A DNA stretch of 8,677 nucleotides from assembly GCA_964621215.1 (NCBI GenBank), contig CAZULF010000093.1, forward strand, positions 1 through 8,677, in the 5' to 3' direction. Within the stretch, counting starts at the first letter, position 1. Every line of letters begins with the position of its first letter. This stretch comes from CAZULF01 sp964621215 (GTDB lineage: Bacteria > Pseudomonadota > Gammaproteobacteria > UBA1113). Shown one piece after another: positions 1 to 5,803 of the stretch. The translations under genes and the position numbers were made by a program. The notes under the pieces were generated by a model. That model had not been told where the DNA came from. It worked only from the letters and a program-made list of their open reading frames with translations, and did no database searches.

Positions 1-1515
1 TAAAAGATCGCTGAAAAATTGCCCTGGACCTTTTGCCGTGGCCATCGCTTTTTCACTTGCAATACCCAATGTGACCATAGCATCGCAAGCTGCTTCAAAA
101 TAGTTTGGATTAGTTGCTGCATAAGCACCAATTAGGCTAGTCACCGCGCACCCCATTCCGGTTACTTTGGTTAAAAATGTTTTAGTTGGTTTGGTCACAA
201 GAAAGTTTTCATCTTTATATACAATAATATCTGTGGCTCCACTAACCACAACCACACAAGAATATTGCTTAGATAGACTCACGGCTATATGTTTTACTGT
301 AGTGCTTATTTCTGTAGATTCAACGCCTTTTGTTATTGCACTATGATCATGCAATGACTTTATTTCCGATGCATTCCCTCGTATAATAGAAACTCCTCCT
401 CTTAAAATTTCTAACGCTACTTTTGTACGATATTCTGAAACACCGGCTCCTACTGGATCTAAAATAATAGGAATGTTTTTTTCTCTTGCTAATTTTTGCG
501 CCTCTTTTATTGACAAAACCCACGTCTCATCTAATGTACCTATGTTTAAAACTAATGCATTAGAAATTTTGTTGATGTCTTTCAATTCTTCTAAAGCATG
601 TGCCATCAAAGGTGCCGCACCTGCCGCTAATAAAACATTGGCAACATTTTGCATTGAAACAAAATTAGTAATGTTATGTACTAATGGCTTGTTCTTACGT
701 AGTATTTCAAGACGCTCGAAATTTTGCGTTATCTTTTTGCTTTTAAACGTAGGCGTCAATGAGAAATTTGACAAGTCATTCATAACCCTATCTGCACCGG
801 CACAATTCAACTCCCTTGCGGTAAGTGTTGTAGTTAAACCTACCACACTCATTCCTGCCGCCTTCGCAGATTGAATACCGCAAGTTGAATCTTCAAAAAC
901 GATGCAATCTTTTCCTGGTGTTACGGAAAGTATTGATGCAGCTTGAAGATAGGGTTCAGGATGCGGTTTAGGATATTGATAATCTTCAACACCTAAAAAT
1001 TTTACTTTATTCTCTAATCCGATTAGTCTTAGGGTAGATGAAATCTCTGCTCGTGTAGAACCTGATACAATGCATACAGGAAATTTAGCGGCTATAACTT
1101 CTTCTAAAAGTTTTATAGACGGTTCAATTAAATAATTAACTTTAGCGGTTTTTTGCATTTCATGATAAAATTTTTCGCATGTAGATAAGTAATTGCTCTG
1201 TATATTTAAGAGTTCAGGTACATGTTGACCAAGTGCCTCAATAGCATGCTTTACCGTTTTACCATGTATCAAAGATTGAATCGTTTTTTCAGTTGGCAAA
1301 ACAAAAGATAGTTGGTATTGTTTTTTTATATATTGTAATGAAAGAGTGTGAGCTTTTAATGATAAATGTTCTGATCTACATAAAACACCATCCATATCAA
1401 AAAAAAATGCTGACGTACTCTTGAATAAATCAGTTGTGTTGTAATATTTTTTTATAGGCCCTCCCCAAGAAAATAATCGATTAGTATTTATTTGAGAAAG
1501 AAAAAATTTCCACAT
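1..1515 (-). CDS. thiM: HAD-family phosphatase fused to hydroxyethylthiazole kinase (ThiM), C-terminus beyond window
   Basis: One uninterrupted minus-strand frame of 505 codons runs off base 1. Residues 36-255 form a HAD phosphatase with all four motifs: DMDG at 40-43, VSGS at 150-153, Lys183 in YPKPHPEP, and FEDS at 207-210. The type resembles beta-phosphoglucomutase or phosphoglycolate phosphatase. After a short linker, residues 264-505 are ThiM, which phosphorylates the thiazole alcohol with ATP during thiamine salvage: LVHNITNFVSMQNVANVL near 278, LDPVGAG at 352-358, IRGNASEI at 378-385, and VTGMGCA with the expected catalytic Cys456. By comparison with E. coli ThiM only about 15 residues are missing, unless another domain follows. 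The ATG at 1513-1515 has AAGGA eight bases upstream. The upstream tenA-thiD gene ends 29 bases away, so the two are probably co-transcribed. Domain calls are firm. The HAD substrate is unknown; thiamine monophosphate or a pathway phosphate are guesses. Confidence 0.93.
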   Translation of the reverse strand, partial: MWKFFLSQINTNRLFSWGGPIKKYYNTTDLFKSTSAFFFDMDGVLCRSEHLSLKAHTLSLQYIKKQYQLSFVLPTEKTIQSLIHGKTVKHAIEALGQHVPELLNIQSNYLSTCEKFYHEMQKTAKVNYLIEPSIKLLEEVIAAKFPVCIVSGSTRAEISSTLRLIGLENKVKFLGVEDYQYPKPHPEPYLQAASILSVTPGKDCIVFEDSTCGIQSAKAAGMSVVGLTTTLTARELNCAGADRVMNDLSNFSLTPTFKSKKITQNFERLEILRKNKPLVHNITNFVSMQNVANVLLAAGAAPLMAHALEELKDINKISNALVLNIGTLDETWVLSIKEAQKLAREKNIPIILDPVGAGVSEYRTKVALEILRGGVSIIRGNASEIKSLHDHSAITKGVESTEISTTVKHIAVSLSKQYSCVVVVSGATDIIVYKDENFLVTKPTKTFLTKVTGMGCAVTSLIGAYAATNPNYFEAACDAMVTLGIASEKAMATAKGPGQFFSDLL

Positions 1516-1544
1516 AGTTGTGATCCTTTTTTAAAATGTTTTAT

Positions 1545-3428
1545 CTATATCATATTTGGAGCCGTAGTAGAATTTTCTATTGGCTCAGAGGGGAGCTCTA
1601 TCGATTTATTCATCAGCGTAGTCAGTATATTTTTACCTGACTGAGATAAATTTATCGAGATAGAGACACCTCTATAATGGAATAGACCATTTATATCTAC
1701 AGATATAGTATCTGATAAAAGTTCCGTGTCTACCCTGCTGGTCTTGCTTAAATAAGGAAAGTCAAGATGAGAAATGCAAGAATCTGGTAATCCATGTCTC
1801 ACTGCACCAGGTCCACTTCCTAATTGAACTGTATTACGAATACCTTTGCTAACATAAATTTTAGCTAAAACTATCGCATTTTCCCATGAATAGCCTAACG
1901 CCAAATTAGCTGCAATTGCCGAAGATAATGTACAACCTGAACCATGAGTATTATTGTGCTGATGTCGAATTGTAGATAGCCAAAAAGGGTTAGTCCCATC
2001 AGTGCAATAGTCTTGTGATAGGTTACCCGTTGCATGTCCACCTTTAATAATGACTGTTTTTGCCCCTCGATTTAGCAAATCATTTGCGGCCTGCATGATC
2101 TCATTCTCAGTACTTGGAAAATAACCTAAAATAGCCTCTACCTCTTTTAGGTTAGGCGTTAAGACTGAAGCTAATGGAAGCATTTCTTTTATCAAATAGC
2201 TCTTAGCTTCCTCAGAAATTAATGACGTGCCCGAAGTGGCTACCATTACAGGATCTAGTATCACGTTAGTTTTTGGTAGAGTTAACAAAAATTGTTTAAC
2301 TGCTTTCATAGTATTTACTGAACCTAACATGCCAATTTTTATTGCTTTAGGAGGAAAATCCTTTTTTAGTGCTAAAAGTTGATGATCAATTAATTCTGTT
2401 TTCACCTCTTCCCAACTGAGTATTTCAACACTATTCTGAGCGGTAATCGCCGTTATAACACTACAGCCATGCAAACCAAAGTCTTGAAAGGTTGGTAAAT
2501 CCGCCTGAATTCCAGCCCCGCCACCGGAATCAGAACCGGCAATAGTCCACACAATCTTGAGAGTTAACATCTCAGGCGCTGTAGATGCAGTGGACATCTC
2601 CAAGTTTTGAGCTACACTTTTGTTCATGCCATGGTGAAATAATGAAAACTTTCTAGACTCTTCAGTATTACTATATGTAGCTGTTTCTGCTTGCTGAACG
2701 TTTTCAATAGGTGATTGCAGGTGATCTTCTGCATTTTCTAATCGATACGCACTATCCCAAAACATTAATTCATATCTAAATGACTGACTAAAAGCATCTA
2801 ACATTTCTTGAATTTGATCAGCAGATAACCCTCTTGCAAGTTGATTCGTAAAATCAATAGCTTGTTCTACGCTGGTATTAAAATCTTCGCTACCATATAA
2901 AGCAATCCATTCATGATATTGATTTGCATTGGTTGATGTTTTAAATAATTTACCAACTTCTCCATAAATCCAAAAACAAGGTAATAATGCAGCCATTGCC
3001 GCTTCAACATGCGCTGTAGCAGCCATTGTTTTTAGATAATTAGTATAGGCTTCGCAAACAGGAGATTGTTTATTTGTCTGCGTTAGATTATATTTTTTCA
3101 AATAATGTTCATGTAACGGCTGCTCATCTCCTAACACACTTTGCGAAAAAGTAAGAATTTTTTTAAAATTTTCTCTCTTGGGTAGTCGAATTGCAAGCAT
3201 AGTCAGAGCTCTGGCAAATTCAGTTAAATATAAGAAATCTTGTTGAATATAAAAAAGAAATTTTTCCGACTCTAACTGACCGCTAGCAAGCTCCTGGAGA
3301 AATGGATGATCGATTATCTTAGAGTAGGTATCGCTCATTTGTAACCAGGCAATCTCGGTAAATATTTCGGAGTTTAGTTTAAAGTTGATTTCCGCTGCAG
3401 AGTTAGTAGGCATCGAGTGATGATACAT
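1545..3428 (-). CDS. tenA-thiD: TenA (thiaminase II / aminopyrimidine aminohydrolase) fused to ThiD (HMP/HMP-P kinase)
   Basis: This 627-residue protein is bifunctional. Residues about 25-232 are TenA, which releases HMP from degraded thiamine. The residues known to be catalytic in Bacillus TenA have equivalents here: Asp64 (QQDFLYLTEFA), Cys151 (LLPCFWIYGEVG) and Glu220 (YELMFWDSAYRLE). A polar linker of about 55 residues follows. Residues about 290-550 are ThiD, which phosphorylates HMP and then HMP-P: IAGSDSGGGAGIQADL at 296-311, IGMLGS at 365-370, LDPVMVATSG at 391-400, IKGGH at 461-465, and the anion-hole Cys499 in THGSGCTLS. Residues 561-627 form a tail I cannot assign. The ATG at 3426-3428 has a strong AAGGAG six bases upstream; Met6 is a less likely start. 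It is the first gene of a thi salvage operon with the HAD-ThiM gene. The domain order is the reverse of yeast THI20/21, where ThiD comes first. Confidence 0.95.
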   Translation of the reverse strand: MYHHSMPTNSAAEINFKLNSEIFTEIAWLQMSDTYSKIIDHPFLQELASGQLESEKFLFYIQQDFLYLTEFARALTMLAIRLPKRENFKKILTFSQSVLGDEQPLHEHYLKKYNLTQTNKQSPVCEAYTNYLKTMAATAHVEAAMAALLPCFWIYGEVGKLFKTSTNANQYHEWIALYGSEDFNTSVEQAIDFTNQLARGLSADQIQEMLDAFSQSFRYELMFWDSAYRLENAEDHLQSPIENVQQAETATYSNTEESRKFSLFHHGMNKSVAQNLEMSTASTAPEMLTLKIVWTIAGSDSGGGAGIQADLPTFQDFGLHGCSVITAITAQNSVEILSWEEVKTELIDHQLLALKKDFPPKAIKIGMLGSVNTMKAVKQFLLTLPKTNVILDPVMVATSGTSLISEEAKSYLIKEMLPLASVLTPNLKEVEAILGYFPSTENEIMQAANDLLNRGAKTVIIKGGHATGNLSQDYCTDGTNPFWLSTIRHQHNNTHGSGCTLSSAIAANLALGYSWENAIVLAKIYVSKGIRNTVQLGSGPGAVRHGLPDSCISHLDFPYLSKTSRVDTELLSDTISVDINGLFHYRGVSISINLSQSGKNILTTLMNKSIELPSEPIENSTTAPNMI

Positions 3429-3877
3429 TTTTTTCTCCTTTAATATTCCATAAAGATTAGAGCTAGATGTATTAGCCCCCGTTAAAACCTATTCGGCCCA
3501 ATTATCTGCCTAGACATCCAAATTGTCTAGGCGATAATGTTTATTAAGACATAAAGCATCTGGGGTGGTATTTTCTAACGATGCACCTTTTGTAAGAGGT
3601 TGTATTGTAATCCTCCCTTAAACTCATCTCAGTTAAAAGTAAAGTTTTGTGGGAAGACGTGAGCTCCCAATTTTTGTTTTAAATTTATATCGTTGTCCAT
3701 CAATACTATCATTTATTGACCAAACTGTTTTGGAGGTTTGCTCATTTATCCCTATCGTAGGCCCCATTATTATACAAATAATTTAATGCCGTTATACATA
3801 TATCACCAGTTTATCTTATTAATTTTATAGGAGAAATGACCAATTTCAGCTTACTGCTGATAAGAGGCGCCTTAGAC
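3429..3877 (-). other. Non-coding leader region upstream of the thi operon
   Basis: About 450 AT-rich bases hold no convincing gene. Read on the minus strand, a perfect TATAAT occurs at 3769-3774, but I see no good -35 box at normal spacing. If it is used, the transcript carries a leader of about 330 bases, long enough for a structured regulatory RNA. Hairpins include 3501-3538 (listed separately), a 5-bp stem GCATC/GATGC around 3558-3586, and one near 3648-3671. A CTGAGATGAG stretch near 3626 resembles one THI-box segment, but the matching second half (CTGATC...GCGTAGGGA) is absent. I therefore do not call a TPP riboswitch. A 27-codon plus-strand frame at 3836-3919 has AGGAG only two bases from its ATG and overlaps a palindrome; it is probably fortuitous. 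Confidence 0.45.
3501..3538. repeat. Strong hairpin in the thi leader
   Basis: ATTATC-T-GCCTAGACA at 3501-3516 pairs with TGTCTAGGC-GATAAT at 3524-3538. This gives 15 base pairs with a single bulged T and a 7-base loop. It lies 73 bases upstream of the tenA-thiD ATG. Neither strand has a clear T-run after the stem, so it is not a standard intrinsic terminator. A structured 5' UTR element or a protein-binding palindrome are both possible. Confidence 0.6.
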
Positions 3878-3901
3878 TTCATAAAGTATACTTCATATAA
3901 T
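3872..3901 (+). promoter_or_regulatory. Sigma-70-type promoter ahead of the ATPase remnant
   Basis: TTAGAC at 3872-3877 (-35) and a perfect TATAAT at 3896-3901 (-10) are separated by 18 bases. Transcription would start near 3908, giving a short leader before the ATG at 3930, which has GGAG five bases upstream. The promoter lies over a large palindrome and so could be under repressor control. The assignment rests only on sequence match. Confidence 0.5.
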
Positions 3902-3920
3902 ATGAAGCGTATTTTATGAA
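3878..3920. promoter_or_regulatory. 43-base near-perfect palindrome overlapping the promoter (candidate operator)
   Basis: The sequence is symmetrical about base 3899. Of the 21 base pairs, 18 are Watson-Crick, two are G-T and one is mismatched (A3888 with C3910). The core is CTTCATATAATATGAAG at 3891-3907. It spans the -10 box and the predicted start site, the usual position of a dimeric repressor's operator. Repeated AT-rich arms of this kind are typical of small helix-turn-helix regulators, but no regulator gene is present here. Confidence 0.5.
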
Positions 3921-3929
3921 ATTGGAGCT

Positions 3930-4028
3930 ATGACAGATATAATATATTTCCCTCAGGGGTTGGCATTAGGTGAAAATTTTTGCAATCGTGAAGATGAAAA
4001 AATATTTTCATCATTGAGTCGATCATAA
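3930..4028 (+). pseudogene. N-terminal remnant of an AAA-type ATPase gene
   Basis: A 32-codon frame with ATG at 3930 and TAA at 4026-4028 has GGAG just upstream and a good promoter. Its segment FPQGLALGENFCNREDE at residues 7-23 resembles, from memory, the start of a family of ATP-binding proteins. In that family an FCNRE segment comes shortly before the Walker A region (SPRRYGKTSL type). Here the frame ends after residue 32 with an unrelated stretch, and no Walker A or later part is found downstream, where repeats begin. I infer a gene cut off after its first 25 or so codons, with its promoter left intact. It could instead be a genuine small protein; I cannot confirm family membership without a search. 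Confidence 0.45.
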
Positions 4029-4154
4029 AATACATCTACAATTATTGATACTTACTTCTCCAGAGAGATCCCTCGCTGTGTCATTCCGAGCGTTTTGTCT
4101 CCGGTAACAACGACAGCAAAAGAAAGGGTTATCTGTATGTCAAGATCGTCGTAA

Positions 4155-4219
4155 GTAGTAGCGAGGAATCTCCTGCTACAAAGGCGCTCACTTCGCATTG
4201 GGAGATCCCTCGCTACTAC
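4155..4219. repeat. Inverted repeat, 20-bp arms
   Basis: GTAGTAGCGAGGAATCTCCT at 4155-4174 is the reverse complement of GGGAGATCCCTCGCTACTAC at 4200-4219, except for one A-C mismatch and a terminal T-G pair. The loop is 25 bases. There is no T-run after it, so it is a repeat element rather than a clear terminator. The arm motif GAGATCCCTCGCT also occurs alone at 4065-4077. Confidence 0.7.
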
Positions 4220-4260
4220 GATTCAAGAGAGTATTTTACAAATAAGGCATCCTCTGATTT

Positions 4261-4330
4261 TTGCCATTACAGGAAGTCTGTTGCTCGGGATGACGGGGAA
4301 AATAACTCTTGCCATTACTGAGAATCTAAT
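4261..4330 (+). repeat. Imperfect direct repeat, two copies
   Basis: TTGCCATTAC at 4261-4270 recurs at 4309-4318, 48 bases downstream. Both are followed by similar but diverged bases (AGGAAGTCT against TGAGAATCT). It looks like an old duplication within the repeat-rich spacer; two copies are too few to call an array. Confidence 0.35.
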
Positions 4331-4350
4331 ACTCGCGATAAGGAACCCGG

Positions 4351-4377
4351 ATTCCGCTTCGCTCCATCCAGGCTACA
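4351..4377 (+). repeat. Dispersed CATCCAGGCTACA repeat, copy 1
   Basis: The segment ends in GCTCCATCCAGGCTACA. The 13-base core CATCCAGGCTACA recurs at 5699-5711 and 7710-7722, always in intergenic DNA, on the same strand and preceded by a CGCT-rich segment. This is a dispersed non-coding repeat family of unknown function. Confidence 0.65.
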
Positions 4378-4445
4378 CGGACTGGATCCAGCGATGAGGT
4401 GGGGGTTACTAAAATTTTTATAAAGGATTACTTTAGCGTAATATA

Positions 4446-4474
4446 ATGATAAAAGGCGAATCATCACTCGCCTT
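4446..4474 (-). terminator. Intrinsic terminator of the 4481-5275 gene
   Basis: On the minus strand, AAGGCGA and TCGCCTT (4468-4474 and 4453-4459) form a 7-bp stem with an 8-base loop. It is followed by a short T-rich run whose first T's belong to the stem. The hairpin begins six bases after the TAA of the gene at 4481, as expected for a single-gene transcript. Confidence 0.7.
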
Positions 4475-4480
4475 CATTTA

Positions 4481-5275
4481 TTATCTGCGTGGAGATGGTG
4501 TTATTCCACTTTCAGGTTCTGCTGGATCCGAAGCCAGTGCAGCTACAGATGTTGTAGCGCTGGAGCTTTTTGCACTACTTTTACCTTGTGCTAAAGGAGT
4601 TAATGATGTTAAGTATAAGAAGCCGTACATACTGTTAGCGCGCGTCGCTTCAAGTCCGCTTCGGCAGTCTAATGTATATTTTATTTCTGCAAATTGTTTA
4701 GCTAATTGTTGTGCTCTATTGAACTGCTCATCGGTGAGAGCTAAATCAGGTTGCGATTGACGAAACGCCGTTAATATAGAAACGCATTGTGAGTTTATTT
4801 CATCTATCTGCATATTAGATAGTTTTCTTCCACAGGTCACCGCTAACCTATAGGCTAGCACTAATGTATATGCTTCACTGAAACCCTCGCTATCAAGAAT
4901 TATTTTTAATTTCTTAGGATCTGATAACCATCTCCATACGCCTTCCACTTCAGTTTCATTCAATTTGCAGTCTTTCACTTGAACGCATTCGATAGGTCGT
5001 GGCAACAATGCAATAAATAACTTGCTTACTGTAATGTTCTCTGCTGCTCCACTAACTGGAGCATATGATACATATTTAAATGTATCTGCTTGCGTTGGAC
5101 TTAATTCCAAAATGCCGCAAGTCACTAATTTAGTGCGAATGATTTTTGTTAAACAGTCAAATGCCTCTGCATTTTCAGGATGTGTTGCAAAATAAATATC
5201 CGCATGTGCTTTTGTAGCTAGTTTAACCGTGTAGGTGGAAGCTCCATCATTATATTTTTCAGTGAAAATCATCAT
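4481..5275 (-). CDS. Hypothetical protein with Ser/Ala/Pro-rich C-terminal tail
   Basis: I do not recognise this protein. From the preferred start it has 264 residues. No signal peptide or convincing membrane segment is visible, so it is probably cytosolic or exported by a route without an N-terminal signal. The body is mixed alpha/beta in composition with seven scattered cysteines and a helical stretch around residues 185-200 (FNRAQQLAKQFAEIKY). From about residue 229 to the end the sequence becomes low-complexity, rich in Ser, Ala, Thr and Pro, with a few Glu/Asp and Arg-Arg at the end. The frame opens at 5281 (266 residues), but the AAGAGG ribosome-binding site touches that first ATG. The third codon's ATG (5273-5275) sits at proper spacing, and the fourth is also possible. 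It has its own promoter and terminator, so it is monocistronic. Flanking repeats and the lack of known relatives suggest an accessory gene. Confidence 0.7.
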   Translation of the reverse strand: MMIFTEKYNDGASTYTVKLATKAHADIYFATHPENAEAFDCLTKIIRTKLVTCGILELSPTQADTFKYVSYAPVSGAAENITVSKLFIALLPRPIECVQVKDCKLNETEVEGVWRWLSDPKKLKIILDSEGFSEAYTLVLAYRLAVTCGRKLSNMQIDEINSQCVSILTAFRQSQPDLALTDEQFNRAQQLAKQFAEIKYTLDCRSGLEATRANSMYGFLYLTSLTPLAQGKSSAKSSSATTSVAALASDPAEPESGITPSPRR

Positions 5276-5281
5276 TGTCAT

Positions 5282-5287
5282 CCTCTT
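5282..5287 (-). promoter_or_regulatory. Ribosome-binding site that decides the start of the hypothetical gene
   Basis: AAGAGG on the minus strand lies directly against the first ATG (5279-5281), with zero spacing. It is six bases from the ATG at 5273-5275 and nine from the one at 5270-5272. A ribosome positioned here should start at one of the inner ATGs. Confidence 0.6.
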
Positions 5288-5307
5288 ATAGTTAATCGAT
5301 GTGGGTT

Positions 5308-5336
5308 AGTATCTTACTTATTATTCGGAGTTTCAA
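5308..5336 (-). promoter_or_regulatory. Sigma-70 promoter of the hypothetical gene
   Basis: On the minus strand TTGAAA (5331-5336, five of six matches to TTGACA) and GATACT (5308-5313, four of six matches to TATAAT) are separated by exactly 17 bases. Transcription would start near 5301, leaving a leader of about 25 bases that carries the ribosome-binding site. Confidence 0.55.
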
Positions 5337-5513
5337 CCTGTTTTTTAGTAAAAGTGTCCAGTTTTAAACATTACGCTTTTAATCCGAGCCTGATAGATTA
5401 CCACGTCAACTCGCTAGTATTTCCTAGTGTTTTTGACGATCATTCAGCGAGTTTCCTCGCAATGACAATCATCTAAATTCGTGGGGATCCCTCAGCGCTG
5501 CGCTGCATCCATG

Positions 5514-5690
5514 GCCTTACCCACAAATTATTGGCAGCTAAAATCTCAAAATACTACTCGTCTCCCCGGTACTTGTCGTCCCGCGGCTTGTCCACGGGAT
5601 CCAGAGATCTCGATAACCTTCTGGACCCCGTGGACAAGCCACGGGGCGACGTAGTGAGATGTGAGAAATACCGATATTTGTGGGTAAGGC
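5514..5690. repeat. 177-base nested inverted repeat (palindromic mobile-repeat-like element)
   Basis: The outer arms GCCTTACCCACAAAT (5514-5528) and ATTTGTGGGTAAGGC (5676-5690) are perfect inverted copies. Inside lie short matching blocks CTCA/TGAG and ACTAC/GTAGT. The core is a stem of about 32 bp, 5574-5605 with 5620-5651, with a 14-base loop; it includes CTTGTCCACGGGATCCAGA and its near-perfect complement. The element folds on itself almost end to end. It is GC-richer than its surroundings and is followed at once by a CATCCAGGCTACA repeat. It resembles the palindromic repeats found in some obligate intracellular bacteria, but I cannot name its family. Confidence 0.75.
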
Positions 5691-5691
5691 T

Positions 5692-5711
5692 TTCGCTCCA
5701 TCCAGGCTACA
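5692..5711 (+). repeat. Dispersed CATCCAGGCTACA repeat, copy 2
   Basis: TTCGCTCCATCCAGGCTACA is identical over its whole 20 bases to 4358-4377, apart from wider context. It directly follows the right arm of the nested inverted repeat. The two may be one composite element. Confidence 0.65.
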
Positions 5712-5776
5712 TTTGGTGAATAGTTATGTAAAAGATGACTTGCTTATTGCACAAAATAACGGCAAAATAACACTCT

Positions 5777-5782
5777 TATAAT
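5777..5782 (+). promoter_or_regulatory. Possible -10 box of yheS
   Basis: A perfect TATAAT lies 21 bases before the yheS ATG. No good -35 box is found at 16-18 bases; TTGCAC near 5746 is too far upstream. A transcript from here would have a leader of only about 14 bases with almost no Shine-Dalgarno match, so yheS may be translated weakly or nearly leaderless. Low confidence. Confidence 0.3.
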
Positions 5783-5803
5783 ACCGGAACATCTTCTAAC
5801 AAT

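Larger units (their letters stand above)
4029..4450. other. Gene-free repeat-rich stretch
   Basis: No plausible gene is seen on either strand. The stretch is a patchwork of intergenic repeats. GAGATCCCTCGCT occurs at 4065-4077 and again at 4202-4214, with an inverted copy carrying one mismatch at 4160-4172. TTGCCATTAC occurs twice 48 bases apart (4261 and 4309), each copy followed by a loosely similar continuation. A CATCCAGGCTACA element lies at 4351-4377. The position right after a truncated gene suggests that repeat-mediated rearrangement removed the rest of it. Confidence 0.5.
5337..5776. other. Intergenic spacer filled with repeats, no gene seen
   Basis: No gene is supported between the hypothetical gene and yheS. 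A segment near 5455-5466 (CCTCGCAATGAC) resembles the widespread bacterial intergenic repeat with core GTCATTGCGAGG. GGGATCCCTCAGCGCTGCG near 5484 echoes the repeats at 4065 and 4202. AGCGCTGCGCTGCATCCATGGCC at 5494-5516 is a diverged partial copy of the CATCCAGGCTACA family. It leads straight into the large nested inverted repeat at 5514-5690. The plus-strand frame across the palindrome is an artefact of the repeat. Confidence 0.5.

Noticed and set aside
473..874. 133-codon plus-strand frame
   Set aside because: It is antisense to the junction of the HAD and ThiM domains, whose motifs are clear on the other strand.
3590..3680. TPP riboswitch (THI box) in the thi leader
   Set aside because: Only a CTGAGATGAG fragment is present on the minus strand. 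The pyrophosphate-binding half and the expected P1 closing stem are not found.
3836..3919. 27-codon plus-strand frame with AGGAG before its ATG
   Set aside because: The spacing is only two bases, the frame runs through the promoter and palindrome, and the product resembles nothing.
4155..4219. Intrinsic terminator
   Set aside because: The stem is strong, but the 25-base loop and the lack of a T-run on either strand point to a repeat element.
4065..4377. CRISPR array
   Set aside because: Repeats are few, unequal in length, in mixed orientation and irregularly spaced.
4446..4760. 104-codon plus-strand frame
   Set aside because: It overlaps the terminator and the 3' end of the minus-strand hypothetical gene, and has no ribosome-binding site of note.
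5531..5719. 62-codon plus-strand frame
   Set aside because: It lies almost wholly inside the nested inverted repeat and the adjoining dispersed repeat, so its openness is a by-product of the repeats.
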